Source of the DNA: an uncultured Saprospiraceae bacterium
GTDB taxonomy: Bacteria > Bacteroidota > Bacteroidia > Chitinophagales > Saprospiraceae
Length of the DNA stretch: 64,000 bases
Direction of reading: 5' to 3'
NCBI GenBank assembly: GCA_937941765.1
Contig: CALDGQ010000098.1
Location: 19,086-83,085 of the forward strand
Part shown: in pieces, positions 36,893 to 47,325 of the stretch
Layout: each line of letters begins with the position of its first letter
Numbering within the stretch: the stretch's first letter is position 1
Position numbers and translations under genes: made by a program
Notes under the pieces: generated by a model
Seen by the model: only the letters and a program-made list of their open reading frames with translations
What the model was told of the DNA's origin: nothing
The model's database searches: none

Positions 36893-37405
36893 TCACTTAG
36901 AAGAACTGAACATTTTACTCCAACTAATTCTTACTACTACTAAAATTACCAGGAAAATCAGCAGCAAGTATTGTATTGGCATATATGAAAAAACAAAAAG
37001 TCGTACTCTATCCAAAAACCACATGATGGCAAAAATTGAAATGATCATCATAATCAGACCACCCATTTTTCCAAATCCAGGAATCTTATCCAAACTCACA
37101 TTTTTTCCAATCAACAAAAGTGTAGCTCCCATTGATATTACAGGAAAAACCTGTGTATACATATCCATGTCAAAAATACTCTGCTTTTCAAACAAGAATA
37201 AATAAATCGATAATGCAATTCCAAAAATCCCAGGAATACAAATCAAATAGATTAATACTGAGTAAAGATACTTCCAAGGTGCAATGTGTCCTTCTCCTTT
37301 TCCTAAAACCATTGCTATCAAAGCAGTAAAAGGAATAAGGATAAGAAAAGCAATTGCCAATCCTGGTGCATCGCCGATATAATCTAAAAATTCTCTGAGC
37401 GTCAT
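36893..37405 (-). CDS. Hypothetical four- to five-helix membrane protein
   Basis: 170 residues, no signal peptide, hydrophobic segments at about 15-36, 47-69, 82-100, 113-131 and 140-162. The loop HIAPWKYLYS and the segment NVSLDKIPGFGKMGG separate them. I do not recognise a family. A short basic tail (SWSKMFSSSK) ends the protein. It lies between the DUF5916 gene and odhB on the same strand, with spacers of about 130 bases or more, so operon membership is doubtful. Confidence 0.65.
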   Translation of the reverse strand: MTLREFLDYIGDAPGLAIAFLILIPFTALIAMVLGKGEGHIAPWKYLYSVLIYLICIPGIFGIALSIYLFLFEKQSIFDMDMYTQVFPVISMGATLLLIGKNVSLDKIPGFGKMGGLIMMIISIFAIMWFLDRVRLFVFSYMPIQYLLLIFLVILVVVRISWSKMFSSSK

Positions 37406-37564
37406 GGTGTTGGAGGTATTATATCAAAACTTCAGGTACTTATTTCGCACATATATAATTAGCAAAAATCATACTGAAATTTAGTCACAAAAAAATAAAT
37501 TCAAACTAGTTTTTAGAGGTATTGAGATTCAATAAATAATAAATTGTAAAAAATTTATATCTGT

Positions 37565-38788
37565 TTACAAATCTAACAACAGCTCCATCGGATCCTCTAA
37601 AAGATTTTTCACTTTCACTAAAAATGTGACAGAGGTACTGCCATCAATCACTCTATGATCGTATGATAAAGCCAAATACATCATTGGTCTAATTTTCACT
37701 TCACCATCAACCGCCATCGGTCTTTGCTGAATCGTATGCATACCTAGAATTGCTGATTGAGGTCCATTCAAAATTGGCGTACTCATCATTGATCCAAAAA
37801 CACCACCATTAGTGATTGTGAACGTTCCGCCTGACATTTCTTCCAAGCTCAATTTTCCTTCCCGTGCTTTTACTGCCAATTCTTTAATTCTCAATTCAAT
37901 CTCATGGAATTTCATGGACTCCACGTTATGCAATGGTGGCACTACTAATCCAGTTGGTGTTGAAATCGCAATCGAGATATCTACATAATCATGATAAATT
38001 ACTTCATTACCATCTAACTGTGCATTTACGTCTGGCATTTCCATCAACACTTTTGCACATGCTTTTGAGAACAAAGACATGAAGCCTAATTTGATTCCAT
38101 TCTTTTCGACAAAACGTTCTTGATATTTTTTACGCATCGCCATGATGTTGGTCAAATCTACTTCGTTGAAAGTAGTTAACATGGCAGTTCCGTTTTTCGC
38201 TTCGACCAATCGTTTTGCGATGGTACGACGCATACGACTCATTTTCTTTCTTGTACGAGTACGTTCTCCCGAAGTTGAAACGATGACTCCTTTTGCAGCT
38301 GGAGCAGCAGCAGATGAAGATAATTTATTTTGAACTGCCTTTTGAGCATCTTCTTTTAGAATTCTTCCATCTTTTCCTGAGCCTTTGACAGCTGCTGCAT
38401 CAATCCCTTTTTCTGAAAGAATTTTGGATGCTGCTGGAGAAGGATGGCCACTTGCGTAAGTTGTAGTTGCCGCTTCTTTGACCACTTCTTTTTGTTCTAC
38501 CGCTTTTGGTGCTTCCGTTTTTGGAGTTGCGCCACCTGCAGGAGCTGCAACACTAGTATCAATTTTTGCAACGAGTGCTCCGATTTCCAAATCATCTCCT
38601 TCTGCAGCGACGAAAATTAATTTTCCTGAAGCTTCAGCTGGAAACTCTAGTGTTGCCTTATCGGATTCGAATTCACAAATAGGTTCATCGATGTTGATAT
38701 AGTCTCCATCGCTTTTTAGCCATTGAGACAAAGTTACTTCGTTGATAGATTCTCCGATTACCGGAACTTTCATTTCTATGATACTCAT
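37565..38788 (-). CDS. odhB: 2-oxoglutarate dehydrogenase E2 (dihydrolipoyl succinyltransferase)
   Basis: 407 residues. E2 core of the 2-oxoglutarate dehydrogenase complex of the TCA cycle. Lipoyl domain 1-77 with lipoylated lysine in ESDKATLEF, an Ala/Pro/Glu-rich linker, a peripheral subunit-binding domain ([27 protein letters not shown], about 117-152) and the catalytic acyltransferase domain ending SYDHRVIDG with the active His and Asp. Opening [19 protein letters not shown] is typical of OdhB, not of pyruvate E2. The E1 gene is not adjacent in this window. Confidence 0.95.
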   Translation of the reverse strand: MSIIEMKVPVIGESINEVTLSQWLKSDGDYINIDEPICEFESDKATLEFPAEASGKLIFVAAEGDDLEIGALVAKIDTSVAAPAGGATPKTEAPKAVEQKEVVKEAATTTYASGHPSPAASKILSEKGIDAAAVKGSGKDGRILKEDAQKAVQNKLSSSAAAPAAKGVIVSTSGERTRTRKKMSRMRRTIAKRLVEAKNGTAMLTTFNEVDLTNIMAMRKKYQERFVEKNGIKLGFMSLFSKACAKVLMEMPDVNAQLDGNEVIYHDYVDISIAISTPTGLVVPPLHNVESMKFHEIELRIKELAVKAREGKLSLEEMSGGTFTITNGGVFGSMMSTPILNGPQSAILGMHTIQQRPMAVDGEVKIRPMMYLALSYDHRVIDGSTSVTFLVKVKNLLEDPMELLLDL

Positions 38789-38894
38789 ATCGTATTGATT
38801 TACAGCTTATTCAAGTGTATTAAATTATATTGCAATATTCACTATATATTCTAAATTATGCAATTAAATAGACGTGTTTTTGGGTAGGAATGGA

Positions 38895-39836
38895 TTAATT
38901 TTTTGAATTCATTTCAAATTTATAAATGAATGCAGCTTCTTGCTTATCTGCTTCTGTTGAAATGTAAAGCGTTCCACTAGGTTCAAAGACGATTCCTTCT
39001 GGTTGAAAGTGAACTTTTTTGTCCAATTTTTCAAAATGCACTAATTCTCCTTTTTGATTGCAGACGATTAGCACTTTACTTTTTGACGAAATAACGTAGT
39101 AGTTTTTAGTAATAGGATGAATCGCAATTCCAGATGGACCCAATTTAAATTCATCGGCACCTGGATCCATTACTTTGAATAAATGCCTATTTTCTTCAGG
39201 GACACTTGTTTCAATAAATTTCATCACTTGTTCTTTATGAAAATAAAAAAGTGGTTCCCCTCTCATTTCTTTGGTGTCCAAATTGAAGTAATAAAAACTA
39301 CGTGCTTTTTTTGTTGAGTCAGTATCGGCAGCATGGCCTTTGCAAGCCAAAACTAAGTGATTGGTTTCGCTATCATAAGCAAGACCTTCTACGTTGTGTT
39401 TTTTATTGAGGAAAGACTTATACTTATTGACAGTCGGAGTTTCTTTTTCCAAATCAGTCACCTCATAAATTGTTCCGGTGCTTTTGACAATATAAGTTTT
39501 ATCACCGACCATTTCAATTCCTTCATAATCTCCGTCTTTGTAAAATTTCTTTTCGGTAGTTACTTTTCCATTAGTGGTATTTATTTTAAAATACAATCCA
39601 TTTTCATCTTGGATTGCGCAAAGCGACTTATCATTTGGACAAAAACCAAGTCCAGAAATTTCCTCTAAAATTTTTGGCAACTTAAAAGACTGATTGGGTT
39701 GATTGATTGAGTATGGGAATTGATAAGGTGCCTCGACTTCTGGGGTAGGCGTTGGTGATATTGATTTTATTTTTTTGGATGGGTTGCAAGCAAATAAGAA
39801 TAAGCAGCAAAAACCTAGAAGGATACGGTTTATCAT
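38895..39836 (-). CDS. SdiA-regulated-type (YjiK-like) lipoprotein, beta-propeller
   Basis: 313 residues. Lipoprotein signal with lipobox LFAC (C17), then propeller repeats: EISGLGFCPNDKSLCAIQDE, DYEGIEMVGDKTYIV, NVEGLAYDSETNHLVLACKG, FQPEGIVFEPSGTLYISTE, the EGI/EGL pattern of the SdiA-regulated/YjiK family, which is related to phytase-like propellers. Function is not established. The ATG overlaps the stop of the cyclase gene (ATGA at 39833-39836), so the two are translated as one operon; this ties an outer-membrane or periplasmic lipoprotein to cyclic nucleotide signalling. Confidence 0.85.
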   Translation of the reverse strand: MINRILLGFCCLFLFACNPSKKIKSISPTPTPEVEAPYQFPYSINQPNQSFKLPKILEEISGLGFCPNDKSLCAIQDENGLYFKINTTNGKVTTEKKFYKDGDYEGIEMVGDKTYIVKSTGTIYEVTDLEKETPTVNKYKSFLNKKHNVEGLAYDSETNHLVLACKGHAADTDSTKKARSFYYFNLDTKEMRGEPLFYFHKEQVMKFIETSVPEENRHLFKVMDPGADEFKLGPSGIAIHPITKNYYVISSKSKVLIVCNQKGELVHFEKLDKKVHFQPEGIVFEPSGTLYISTEADKQEAAFIYKFEMNSKN

Positions 39837-42800
39837 GAGTTTTTTAATTCGTTGATCGATATTTTGTATTTAAATTGTGGTGTATCGGCGAAAAGCTTTT
39901 CATAAAATTGTAGTGCTCTACGACGATAGATTCCTCTGTCTATGATTGGCAATTTTTGTATTTCAAAAAATATAGCTGCAATTTCTTTTTCAGCTCTATA
40001 ATTATCTAGTAGCCCATCTAACGTTTCATATGCCTTGTCGTATTGTCCATTTCTTCTTTCAATTCTAGATTGGCAAATATAAAGCTGGAATAATAATCCA
40101 GGATTCCCCAAATCATTGACCAATCCTTTACTTTGGGTAAAAGTATTTTTCGCTGCTTCCAATTGTTGACTGTTCAGTTCTGCATTTGCCTTTTCAATTA
40201 AGCAATGTGCGAGCACTGATTTGTTACCAATTTTTTCTGAGATTTCTATCGCTTGATTATATAAATCAATCGCCTCTACAAATTGCTTTTGATTGACAAA
40301 TACATCCGCCAATGAGTTGGTGGCTTTTGCAATTCCTTTTTGATATCCGATTTCTTTACTTAATTGCAAACTGATTTCTAAATGAATAGAAGCGTCATCA
40401 AATTGCCCTTGTACATTCAGCAAATCTCCCAACAATCCATTTACAATTGCAATTCCTTGTTTATCACCCATTTCTTCTACCAACTGCAAATCCTTTTTAA
40501 AGCATTTCATCGCCGCTTCAAATTCACCTCTTTCCTGATTTACGGTTCCCAAACTTCCGATAGCAATTGACATCAAAAATTTATTTCCTAGTTCTTCACT
40601 TAGTTCCAATCCTTTTTGATAACAATTCATTGCTGCATCGTAATCTCCTTTTTCAAAATAGACGATTCCAGTATTGGTATATAAAGTTGCCATTGCTAAT
40701 TTATCTCCGCGCTGTTCAGCGATTTCGAGATGATATTCTTGTCGTTGGATGCCTTCATTGAAATTTCCAAGATTCATATGAGCCAATCCTAAACTTGCAA
40801 CAATATTTGCACTGACTTTAACACCATTTTGATTACTCATATTGATACTACGTTCGAAGTAGTCAATCGCTTTTGGGTATTTTCCTTGACGGAGATACAG
40901 ATTTCCTAGGTTTCCAAACACTTTTGCAACACCCGTTTCATCATTCAATTCCTCGAACCAGGTAACAGCAACTTCTAGATAATTTCTTGCTGCATCATAA
41001 TTTCCTTTCAGTAAATTCAAATGCCCCAATGCATTATTCGTTCGACCGGAAAGTAGTTTGTCATTCAATTCAGAAGCGATCTCAAGTGCTTTTTCGTAGA
41101 CTTCTTTTGCACCTTGCCAATTACCACTTTGTTCAAGGATTTCGCCTTTTCGAATGAAGACACCAGATAGTTCTGTAGATATTTTTGATTCTTTATTTAA
41201 CAATCCGATGAGCTTATCATAGTATCTTAATGCTAATTGATTTTGAAAATTAGCTCTAGAATAATCTGCTGCTTTTTTATAATACTCTTTCGTCTTTTCA
41301 ATGTTATCTGATTGTTCATAATGGTAAGCCAGATCAACATATTTTTTCTCTAATTGGTCGGGATATAAATTTTCAATGGCTTTTGCAATCAACGTATGTG
41401 CCTTACGCAATTGACCATACAACTGCATATCATATACGGTTTCTCGCATTAACGAGTGTTTGAAAATATATCGAAGCTCGTTAACCGCTTGCCAAATTTG
41501 TCCTTTTTCAGCAGTTTTAATTTGATCTTTTAAGATGAGGGCAGCTTCATTATTCTCTTTCAAATATTCTTGATTGGACTTCATCACTTCACTCAAAACA
41601 GGTACTTCAAACTCTGTCCCAATCACTGCTGCAGCTTTTACGGTTTCTTTTAAAATAGAAGATAAACGATCGATACGAGCGATTAGGATGGAGCGGATAG
41701 AGTTGGACATTTTAATATTTTTATCCAGCATATTCCATTGTCCTTCTTCCTTCGCGATTAAATTACTTTCATTAAAATATTGAAGTGTTTGTTCCAGATA
41801 AAATGGATTTCCATTAGTAGACCGATGCATCAACTCCAGAAAATCAGGATGCACAGCTCCACCCAAACGATCTTCTAAAAAGTGTAGTAAAGAGGATTTA
41901 CTCAACAAACTCAAATCAACTTCCAACTCCTCAATCTTATTGTCTGCAATCAAATCATGATCAAAAAGTGTTGGTTTATTCCCATCATCCAAATACCGTC
42001 CCAACACTACCACTACAATTGGTATGTTTTGGAAACGTTTCAATACATCATTCAAATAACTAATAGATGATTCATCATACCAATGTACATCCTCCAGTAT
42101 AATCATGATTGGATTGAAAATCGATTCTATTCTAAAAAGAACGGTTATTGCTTGATAAGTGTTTTCCAATTTTCCTTTTGCATCTAGTTGACTCCAAAGT
42201 GCTTTTGGATACTCAATTCCTAGCAATGCTCCGTATACACTTTTTAGACGAATTAATTCACTTTTAAATTCTTGAGCAACTTCATTTTTTTTCAAACCGG
42301 CTGCTTCTAGATATATCTTATCTAACTTTCTTTCAAAACGAATTTTCAATTCTTCACCAGACAGTTCAGCTTGCTGATCAAAGTATTTCCGTAAAAAATA
42401 AATGAAAGGATTCAACGGTTTTTTTAAAATTTGATCTGCTTTGCAGATGAACTTTGAAAAATCACCTTTAGGTTTCATTTCCAAGACCAACTCATGCATC
42501 AACCGACTTTTACCGATCCCTGCTTCTCCATATAGATAAATAATTCCTGCAAATTGGTTTTCAAAAATTGGTTTTACAAATTCTTGTAGCGCTTCCATTT
42601 CATTATCACGACCTACTAAGCTTCCACTATATTCTTGTTGATCTGTAGTTTCTTTTCCAATAAACTGAAAAGTTGAAATTGGAAGTTTGATTCCTTTGAA
42701 TTGTATTTGTCCTCTACTTTCAAATTTGAAATTGGAAGTTCGATTCATTTCTTCATCAACCATTACGGCACCCCAATCTGCATTTGACATCAATCTGGCT

Positions 42801-43867
42801 GCTAAATTTACTTGATTTCCGACAACAGCATATTGAGACATTTGTGCACCACCGACGATTCCCGTATAGGCAACACCTGATGTCATACCAACTCTGGTTT
42901 TTAGATTTTTAAATGAAAGTTCTTTAATTTTTTGACGTAATTCTACTACAAATTCCAATGCTCGTTTTTCATTATTCTCAAAAGCAATAGGTGCTCCAAA
43001 AAATGCAACCATCAATCCACCCTTGTCACTAAAATCGATTTCTTTAAAGTAGCCAGAAAAATTATCAATTTGAGTTAGTACGGTTTTGGTAAACTCGTTC
43101 AACTCATTGTGTCCTATAAGACCTTTGAATGAAATAAAAATCGAGATGACATTTCTAAATTCTCCTTTTATCTCTGAGTCCAATATGACGTCTGGCAAAA
43201 ATTTAGAAACTAGTGGGTTTACATCATCACGCTGTCTTCTAGGAATTGTATTGTTGGATTCAGCTTCAAATTTTTGATCTAACAAATAATGTTGATGATC
43301 AATTTTCAATAAATGATATTGTTGGTCAAGGGTAGCAAACAACAATTGGTCAAAAACGATCTGTTGATCTTTTGCTTGTGATTGCGCTTGTACCGCTCCT
43401 TCGATTGCTTCTCCTTTAAAATAATAGGTCTTGTGATTTTCATTCCCAACAATTCCCCACTCTACCTGACCGATGGACAATCCGATTTTGATGCCAATAT
43501 CGATCGTTCCCAATTTTGCTTCAATACTTTCTTTTCTATTGAATTCTTCTTTTAAAAAATAGGCAGTCGATAAAAATGAATGGGTATTGAAATTAATTTC
43601 ATCAATAGGGAAAATTGCAATGAAGGCATCACCAGCAAAGTAAGGAATAAAACCTCCTTTTTGATAAACGATTTCGACTAATGGAGAAAAGATATTATTC
43701 AAAACAAAAGATAATTCTTCGGCTCCTTCCGTTCCTTTTTCCATCAATTTTTCAGTCAATGGAGTGAACCCAGAAAGGTCAATAAACATAGTGTATGCTT
43801 TGAAGCAATCTTGCTCCAAGCCACGTTCAAGTTTTGATAATATAAAATTTGGTATCAGTTGTTTCAC
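39833..43867 (-). CDS. Two-domain class III nucleotide cyclase with AAA/STAND ATPase and TPR repeats
   Basis: 1344 residues. C1 cyclase domain (about 20-170) keeps both metal-binding aspartates (D30 in FIDLSGF, D80 in AGDAF) but lacks the transition-state Asn and Arg (E156, Q160). C2 (about 235-375) lacks the aspartates (S246, G284) but keeps N354 and R358 in GNQVNLAARL. Together they should make one active site, as in mammalian soluble adenylyl cyclase, which has the same C1-C2-ATPase-TPR order. An ATPase with Walker A GEAGIGKS (447-454) and Walker B IMIILEDVHW follows, then about ten TPRs (roughly 880-1290). Cytoplasmic. Product cAMP or cGMP is not determined. Confidence 0.93.
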   Translation of the reverse strand: MKQLIPNFILSKLERGLEQDCFKAYTMFIDLSGFTPLTEKLMEKGTEGAEELSFVLNNIFSPLVEIVYQKGGFIPYFAGDAFIAIFPIDEINFNTHSFLSTAYFLKEEFNRKESIEAKLGTIDIGIKIGLSIGQVEWGIVGNENHKTYYFKGEAIEGAVQAQSQAKDQQIVFDQLLFATLDQQYHLLKIDHQHYLLDQKFEAESNNTIPRRQRDDVNPLVSKFLPDVILDSEIKGEFRNVISIFISFKGLIGHNELNEFTKTVLTQIDNFSGYFKEIDFSDKGGLMVAFFGAPIAFENNEKRALEFVVELRQKIKELSFKNLKTRVGMTSGVAYTGIVGGAQMSQYAVVGNQVNLAARLMSNADWGAVMVDEEMNRTSNFKFESRGQIQFKGIKLPISTFQFIGKETTDQQEYSGSLVGRDNEMEALQEFVKPIFENQFAGIIYLYGEAGIGKSRLMHELVLEMKPKGDFSKFICKADQILKKPLNPFIYFLRKYFDQQAELSGEELKIRFERKLDKIYLEAAGLKKNEVAQEFKSELIRLKSVYGALLGIEYPKALWSQLDAKGKLENTYQAITVLFRIESIFNPIMIILEDVHWYDESSISYLNDVLKRFQNIPIVVVVLGRYLDDGNKPTLFDHDLIADNKIEELEVDLSLLSKSSLLHFLEDRLGGAVHPDFLELMHRSTNGNPFYLEQTLQYFNESNLIAKEEGQWNMLDKNIKMSNSIRSILIARIDRLSSILKETVKAAAVIGTEFEVPVLSEVMKSNQEYLKENNEAALILKDQIKTAEKGQIWQAVNELRYIFKHSLMRETVYDMQLYGQLRKAHTLIAKAIENLYPDQLEKKYVDLAYHYEQSDNIEKTKEYYKKAADYSRANFQNQLALRYYDKLIGLLNKESKISTELSGVFIRKGEILEQSGNWQGAKEVYEKALEIASELNDKLLSGRTNNALGHLNLLKGNYDAARNYLEVAVTWFEELNDETGVAKVFGNLGNLYLRQGKYPKAIDYFERSINMSNQNGVKVSANIVASLGLAHMNLGNFNEGIQRQEYHLEIAEQRGDKLAMATLYTNTGIVYFEKGDYDAAMNCYQKGLELSEELGNKFLMSIAIGSLGTVNQERGEFEAAMKCFKKDLQLVEEMGDKQGIAIVNGLLGDLLNVQGQFDDASIHLEISLQLSKEIGYQKGIAKATNSLADVFVNQKQFVEAIDLYNQAIEISEKIGNKSVLAHCLIEKANAELNSQQLEAAKNTFTQSKGLVNDLGNPGLLFQLYICQSRIERRNGQYDKAYETLDGLLDNYRAEKEIAAIFFEIQKLPIIDRGIYRRRALQFYEKLFADTPQFKYKISINELKNS

Positions 43868-43980
43868 AAAGGCATTATATCGAAACGGAATTTACGAATT
43901 AAAACACAATTACATACGTTCCAGCGCTTTCCATTGGTTAATGTGGTGCATTTTTCGGTTAAAATTTAAACTTGAATGTG

Positions 43981-43988
43981 TATTTTTG
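43981..43988 (+). promoter_or_regulatory. Predicted -7 element (TATTTTTG) of second DUF5916 gene
   Basis: Exact TAnnTTTG, 17 bases before the ATG at 44005. It overlaps codons of the longer reading frame beginning at 43972, so that upstream ATG would lie before the transcription start. Confidence 0.5.
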
Positions 43989-44004
43989 CGTATTACAACA
44001 TAGT

Positions 44005-46518
44005 ATGAACACAACGACTTTTTATTTTTTACTTTGTTGCCTCTTTTCATTTTCATCCTTTGCATATAATGAATCCTCCCCTCCCAAAGAATTAAGTGCA
44101 CTACGAGCAAATGGGGTAATCAAAATTGATGGCCAATTGGATGATCCAGTTTGGCTGACAGCACCAGTTGCAACTGACTTCACGCAATTGGAACCGCTTC
44201 CCGATTTAACACCTTCTCAGAAATCTGAAGTTCGGATTTTATATGATGACAAAGCGATTTATATCGGCGCAACTTTGTATGATAGCGAACCTGATTCTAT
44301 CCTCAAGCAACTTTCACAACGCGATGATTTAGGAAACACTGATTGGTTTTCAATTTACATCGATGCTTATCAAGATGGATTGAACGGATTAGGATTTCTG
44401 GTAACGGCTGCAGGAGTTCAAGTGGATAGAAAATTTTCTGCTGGTGGACAAAATGGTGGCGGTTTTGGATCCTATAGTAGTGGTGACACCAATTGGAATG
44501 CGGTATGGAAAAGTGAAATCCGGATCACAGAAAAAGGTTGGGTTATAGAAATGGAAATTCCTTATTCTGCATTACGTTTTCCGAATGTAGCTGTACAAAA
44601 TTGGAACATCAATTTCGGCAGACAAGTCCGTAGAAAAAGAGAAGTTTCATTTTGGAATCGAATTGATCCAACCAAAGATGGGTTTTTTAATCAGTCTGGA
44701 AAATTGAGTGGTATTAAAGAAATTACATCACCTGTTCGTTTAGCAGCGACCCCATTTTTCTCTACCTATTTTGAAAATTATCGAGACTTAGAAAGTGATC
44801 CTGTCAGTTCTTGGGGTCGATCATTTAATGGGGGAATGGATATAAAATATGGAATCAATGATGCTTTTACTTTGGATATGACCTTGATTCCGGATTTTGG
44901 ACAAGTGCAATCGGATAACCAAGTCCTTAATCTATCTCCTTTTGAAGTTCGCTTTGATGAGAACAGACAATTTTTCACAGAAGGTACAGAGTTGTTTAAT
45001 AAAGGCGGGTTATTCTATTCTCGACGAGTTGGTGGGACACCATTGGGTTATTATGATGTAGAATATGATGAAGACTCAGAAGAATTGTTAGAAAATCCGA
45101 TTGCACCACAACTTTATAATGCGACCAAAGTTTCAGGAAGAACCAATAAAGGATTAGGGGTTGGTTTTTTTAATGCGACCTCTGCAAAAACCGAAGCGAT
45201 CATCAAAAATATTGGAACCGGTGATCAACGAATAATCGAAACCAATCCATTGACGAATTATAATGTATTTGTTTTAGACCAAAATTTGAAAAACAATTCA
45301 TACATCTCGTTAATCAATACCAATGTCGTGCGCAATGGACAGGTGTATGATGCAAATTCGACAGGTACAGAATTTTTATTTCGAAACAAGAAAAACGCTT
45401 ACAGTCTAAAAGGGAATGGTGTAATTTCCCAACAATACTATTCTGATACCGATGATATTTTTGGACATGGTGCGGGACTAGAATTTTCAAAAACTAGTGG
45501 AGCGTTCACTGGTAACTTAGGATACTACGAAGAAAGTGATCAATACGATATCAATGATTTAGGATTTTTGTTCAACAATAATAGTCGAGTATTTTATGTA
45601 GATGCCAATCACAACAATTATAAACCTGTCGGTATTTTCAATAGAATAGGAAAAGGATTTTATGCCAACTACGAACGTTTGTACAAACCCAATAAATTTA
45701 CAGAATTCAATACTGGTTACAACATGTTTTTTATTACCAAAGGATTCAATGCATTTGGAATTAATTTGAACGCAAGACCTGTTGATACTTACGATTATTT
45801 TGAGCCTAGAACAGCCGATTATCGGATTGCTTACAAACTTCCAAAAGGTGTCAATCTCAATGGCTGGATTTCCACTGACTATCGGAAACGATTTGCGTTT
45901 GACATCAATCTTGGACATAGTTGGATCAATGAAACGGATCGTAGTTTTTTCAATTATCGGATTGCTCCTCGTTTTCGGGTCAATGACAAACTGAATTTTA
46001 TTTTAAGTCATAGAAATCAGTTTATGAATAGAGATGTTGGCTTTGTTGCTGCAGATGAGTTAAGTGATGGTTATGATGAATTGAGTGAAGCTGATATTTT
46101 GATGGGGCGACGTGATCAGAATATTATCAACAATACGTTGAGTGTCAACTATACTTTCAATAACAAAATGGGATTGACCTTTCGGGCAAGACATTACTGG
46201 ACGGAAGTTGAGTACAAATATTTCAACACATTAAATCAAGATGGCACTTTATTGTTATCAAATTACAAAGGTCGGGACAATTCTGGTTCATTGCATAATA
46301 CCAACTTTAATATTTTTAATATTGATTTAGTTTATACTTGGAGATTTGCTCCAGGAAGTGATATTATTATTGTTTGGAAAAATTCTATTTCAGATAGTAA
46401 TGCAAATCTAGATGATAACTATTGGGGAAATTTTAATCAGCTGACGGATCTTCCTCAGACGAATAGTTTTTCGGTAAAGGTTATTTATTATTTGGATTAT
46501 TTGGACTTGAAGCGGTAG
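44005..46518 (+). CDS. DUF5916 outer-membrane protein with CBM9-like domain, copy 2
   Basis: 837 residues from the ATG at 44005, chosen because it gives a proper signal peptide (MNTTTFYFLLCCLFSFSSFA) and because a TATTTTTG element lies between it and the earlier ATG at 43972. CBM9-like domain at about 30-215 (IKIDGQLDDPVWL, EVRILYDDKAIYIGATLYD) and DUF5916 from about 280 (IPDFGQVQSDNQVLNLSPFE, RFDENRQFFTEGTELFN) to a terminal YYLDYLDLKR. Compared with copy 1 it is about 100 residues longer. Divergent from the cyclase operon, 137 bases apart. Confidence 0.88.
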   Translation: MNTTTFYFLLCCLFSFSSFAYNESSPPKELSALRANGVIKIDGQLDDPVWLTAPVATDFTQLEPLPDLTPSQKSEVRILYDDKAIYIGATLYDSEPDSILKQLSQRDDLGNTDWFSIYIDAYQDGLNGLGFLVTAAGVQVDRKFSAGGQNGGGFGSYSSGDTNWNAVWKSEIRITEKGWVIEMEIPYSALRFPNVAVQNWNINFGRQVRRKREVSFWNRIDPTKDGFFNQSGKLSGIKEITSPVRLAATPFFSTYFENYRDLESDPVSSWGRSFNGGMDIKYGINDAFTLDMTLIPDFGQVQSDNQVLNLSPFEVRFDENRQFFTEGTELFNKGGLFYSRRVGGTPLGYYDVEYDEDSEELLENPIAPQLYNATKVSGRTNKGLGVGFFNATSAKTEAIIKNIGTGDQRIIETNPLTNYNVFVLDQNLKNNSYISLINTNVVRNGQVYDANSTGTEFLFRNKKNAYSLKGNGVISQQYYSDTDDIFGHGAGLEFSKTSGAFTGNLGYYEESDQYDINDLGFLFNNNSRVFYVDANHNNYKPVGIFNRIGKGFYANYERLYKPNKFTEFNTGYNMFFITKGFNAFGINLNARPVDTYDYFEPRTADYRIAYKLPKGVNLNGWISTDYRKRFAFDINLGHSWINETDRSFFNYRIAPRFRVNDKLNFILSHRNQFMNRDVGFVAADELSDGYDELSEADILMGRRDQNIINNTLSVNYTFNNKMGLTFRARHYWTEVEYKYFNTLNQDGTLLLSNYKGRDNSGSLHNTNFNIFNIDLVYTWRFAPGSDIIIVWKNSISDSNANLDDNYWGNFNQLTDLPQTNSFSVKVIYYLDYLDLKR

Positions 46519-46537
46519 TAATTTTTAAACATTAATA

Positions 46538-47221
46538 TCACTTTGAATCACTTTGTTTGCTTTTTCTTTTGAAAAGATATTTTAAAGAAATTCCGCTGAC
46601 TGTATTCTTTACGCTCTTTTTACTATTCGGGAAAGCGAGGTTAGAATTAGCCAAACCTAGATTATAAAACATACCAATGTTAATATTGTTAATTGTCACA
46701 CCAGCTCCGAATTGTAGACCATAATCTAAATTTCTACCATTTCCAGAACTAGAAAGGATTCCGTTTTCATTAATCAGCCTGTTTGCAATACCAGTCTCGA
46801 TAAAACCATAACTGATCGTGGGTCCAACAAAAATATCAAACTTGATGTCTGGAATTTCAACATAAGCTTTTACAAATAACGGCATCTCCAAAGCATTGAA
46901 ATTATCGTATATTATTAAAGTTCCTTGACCTCCAGGGTCACTAAATACAATATCATATGGAAAACCTTTTCTAATAAAAGTTACTCCTGACTCTAAATAA
47001 ATTTTTTGACTTATTGGGATTTCACCCGTTATTCCTATATGAAACCCTGCATTAAAATTAAAAAACAGGCGATTACCTAAAAGAATTAGATCAGTAGAAC
47101 TAGCATTGATCAACGTTGAAAAATTGAAGCCCGCTCTGACCCCTAATCGAGCTTGTGCATTGATATTGTTAGAAAGTAACAAAAATAAAAAAATAAAAAT
47201 ACAACTAGAAATAGTTCTCAT
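46538..47221 (-). CDS. PorT-family outer-membrane beta-barrel protein, copy 1
   Basis: 227 residues, signal peptide about 1-22 (ending NAQA). Pattern ARLGVRAGFNFSTL after the signal, FHIGITGEIPISQKIYLESGVTFIRKG and alternating strands are typical of the outer-membrane beta-barrel/PorT family. The last residues are basic (LFKRKSKQSDSK), extending beyond a usual aromatic terminus. The next gene upstream on the same strand is a paralogue about 105 bases away. PorT-like proteins are numerous in Bacteroidota, so a T9SS role cannot be claimed. Confidence 0.8.
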   Translation of the reverse strand: MRTISSCIFIFLFLLLSNNINAQARLGVRAGFNFSTLINASSTDLILLGNRLFFNFNAGFHIGITGEIPISQKIYLESGVTFIRKGFPYDIVFSDPGGQGTLIIYDNFNALEMPLFVKAYVEIPDIKFDIFVGPTISYGFIETGIANRLINENGILSSSGNGRNLDYGLQFGAGVTINNINIGMFYNLGLANSNLAFPNSKKSVKNTVSGISLKYLFKRKSKQSDSK

Positions 47222-47325
47222 TTTGAATATATTTAATTTAAAGAAACCCTTTAGCTACTTTATTGTAAAATACACAAAAAGAAATATTTAAAAGAATTAA
47301 TAACAATTAAAATACAATTCTAAAA

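Noticed and set aside
43972..44004. ATG at 43972 as the start of the second DUF5916 protein
   Set aside because: It precedes the predicted transcription start and would bury the signal peptide behind 11 extra residues; the ATG at 44005 fits better.
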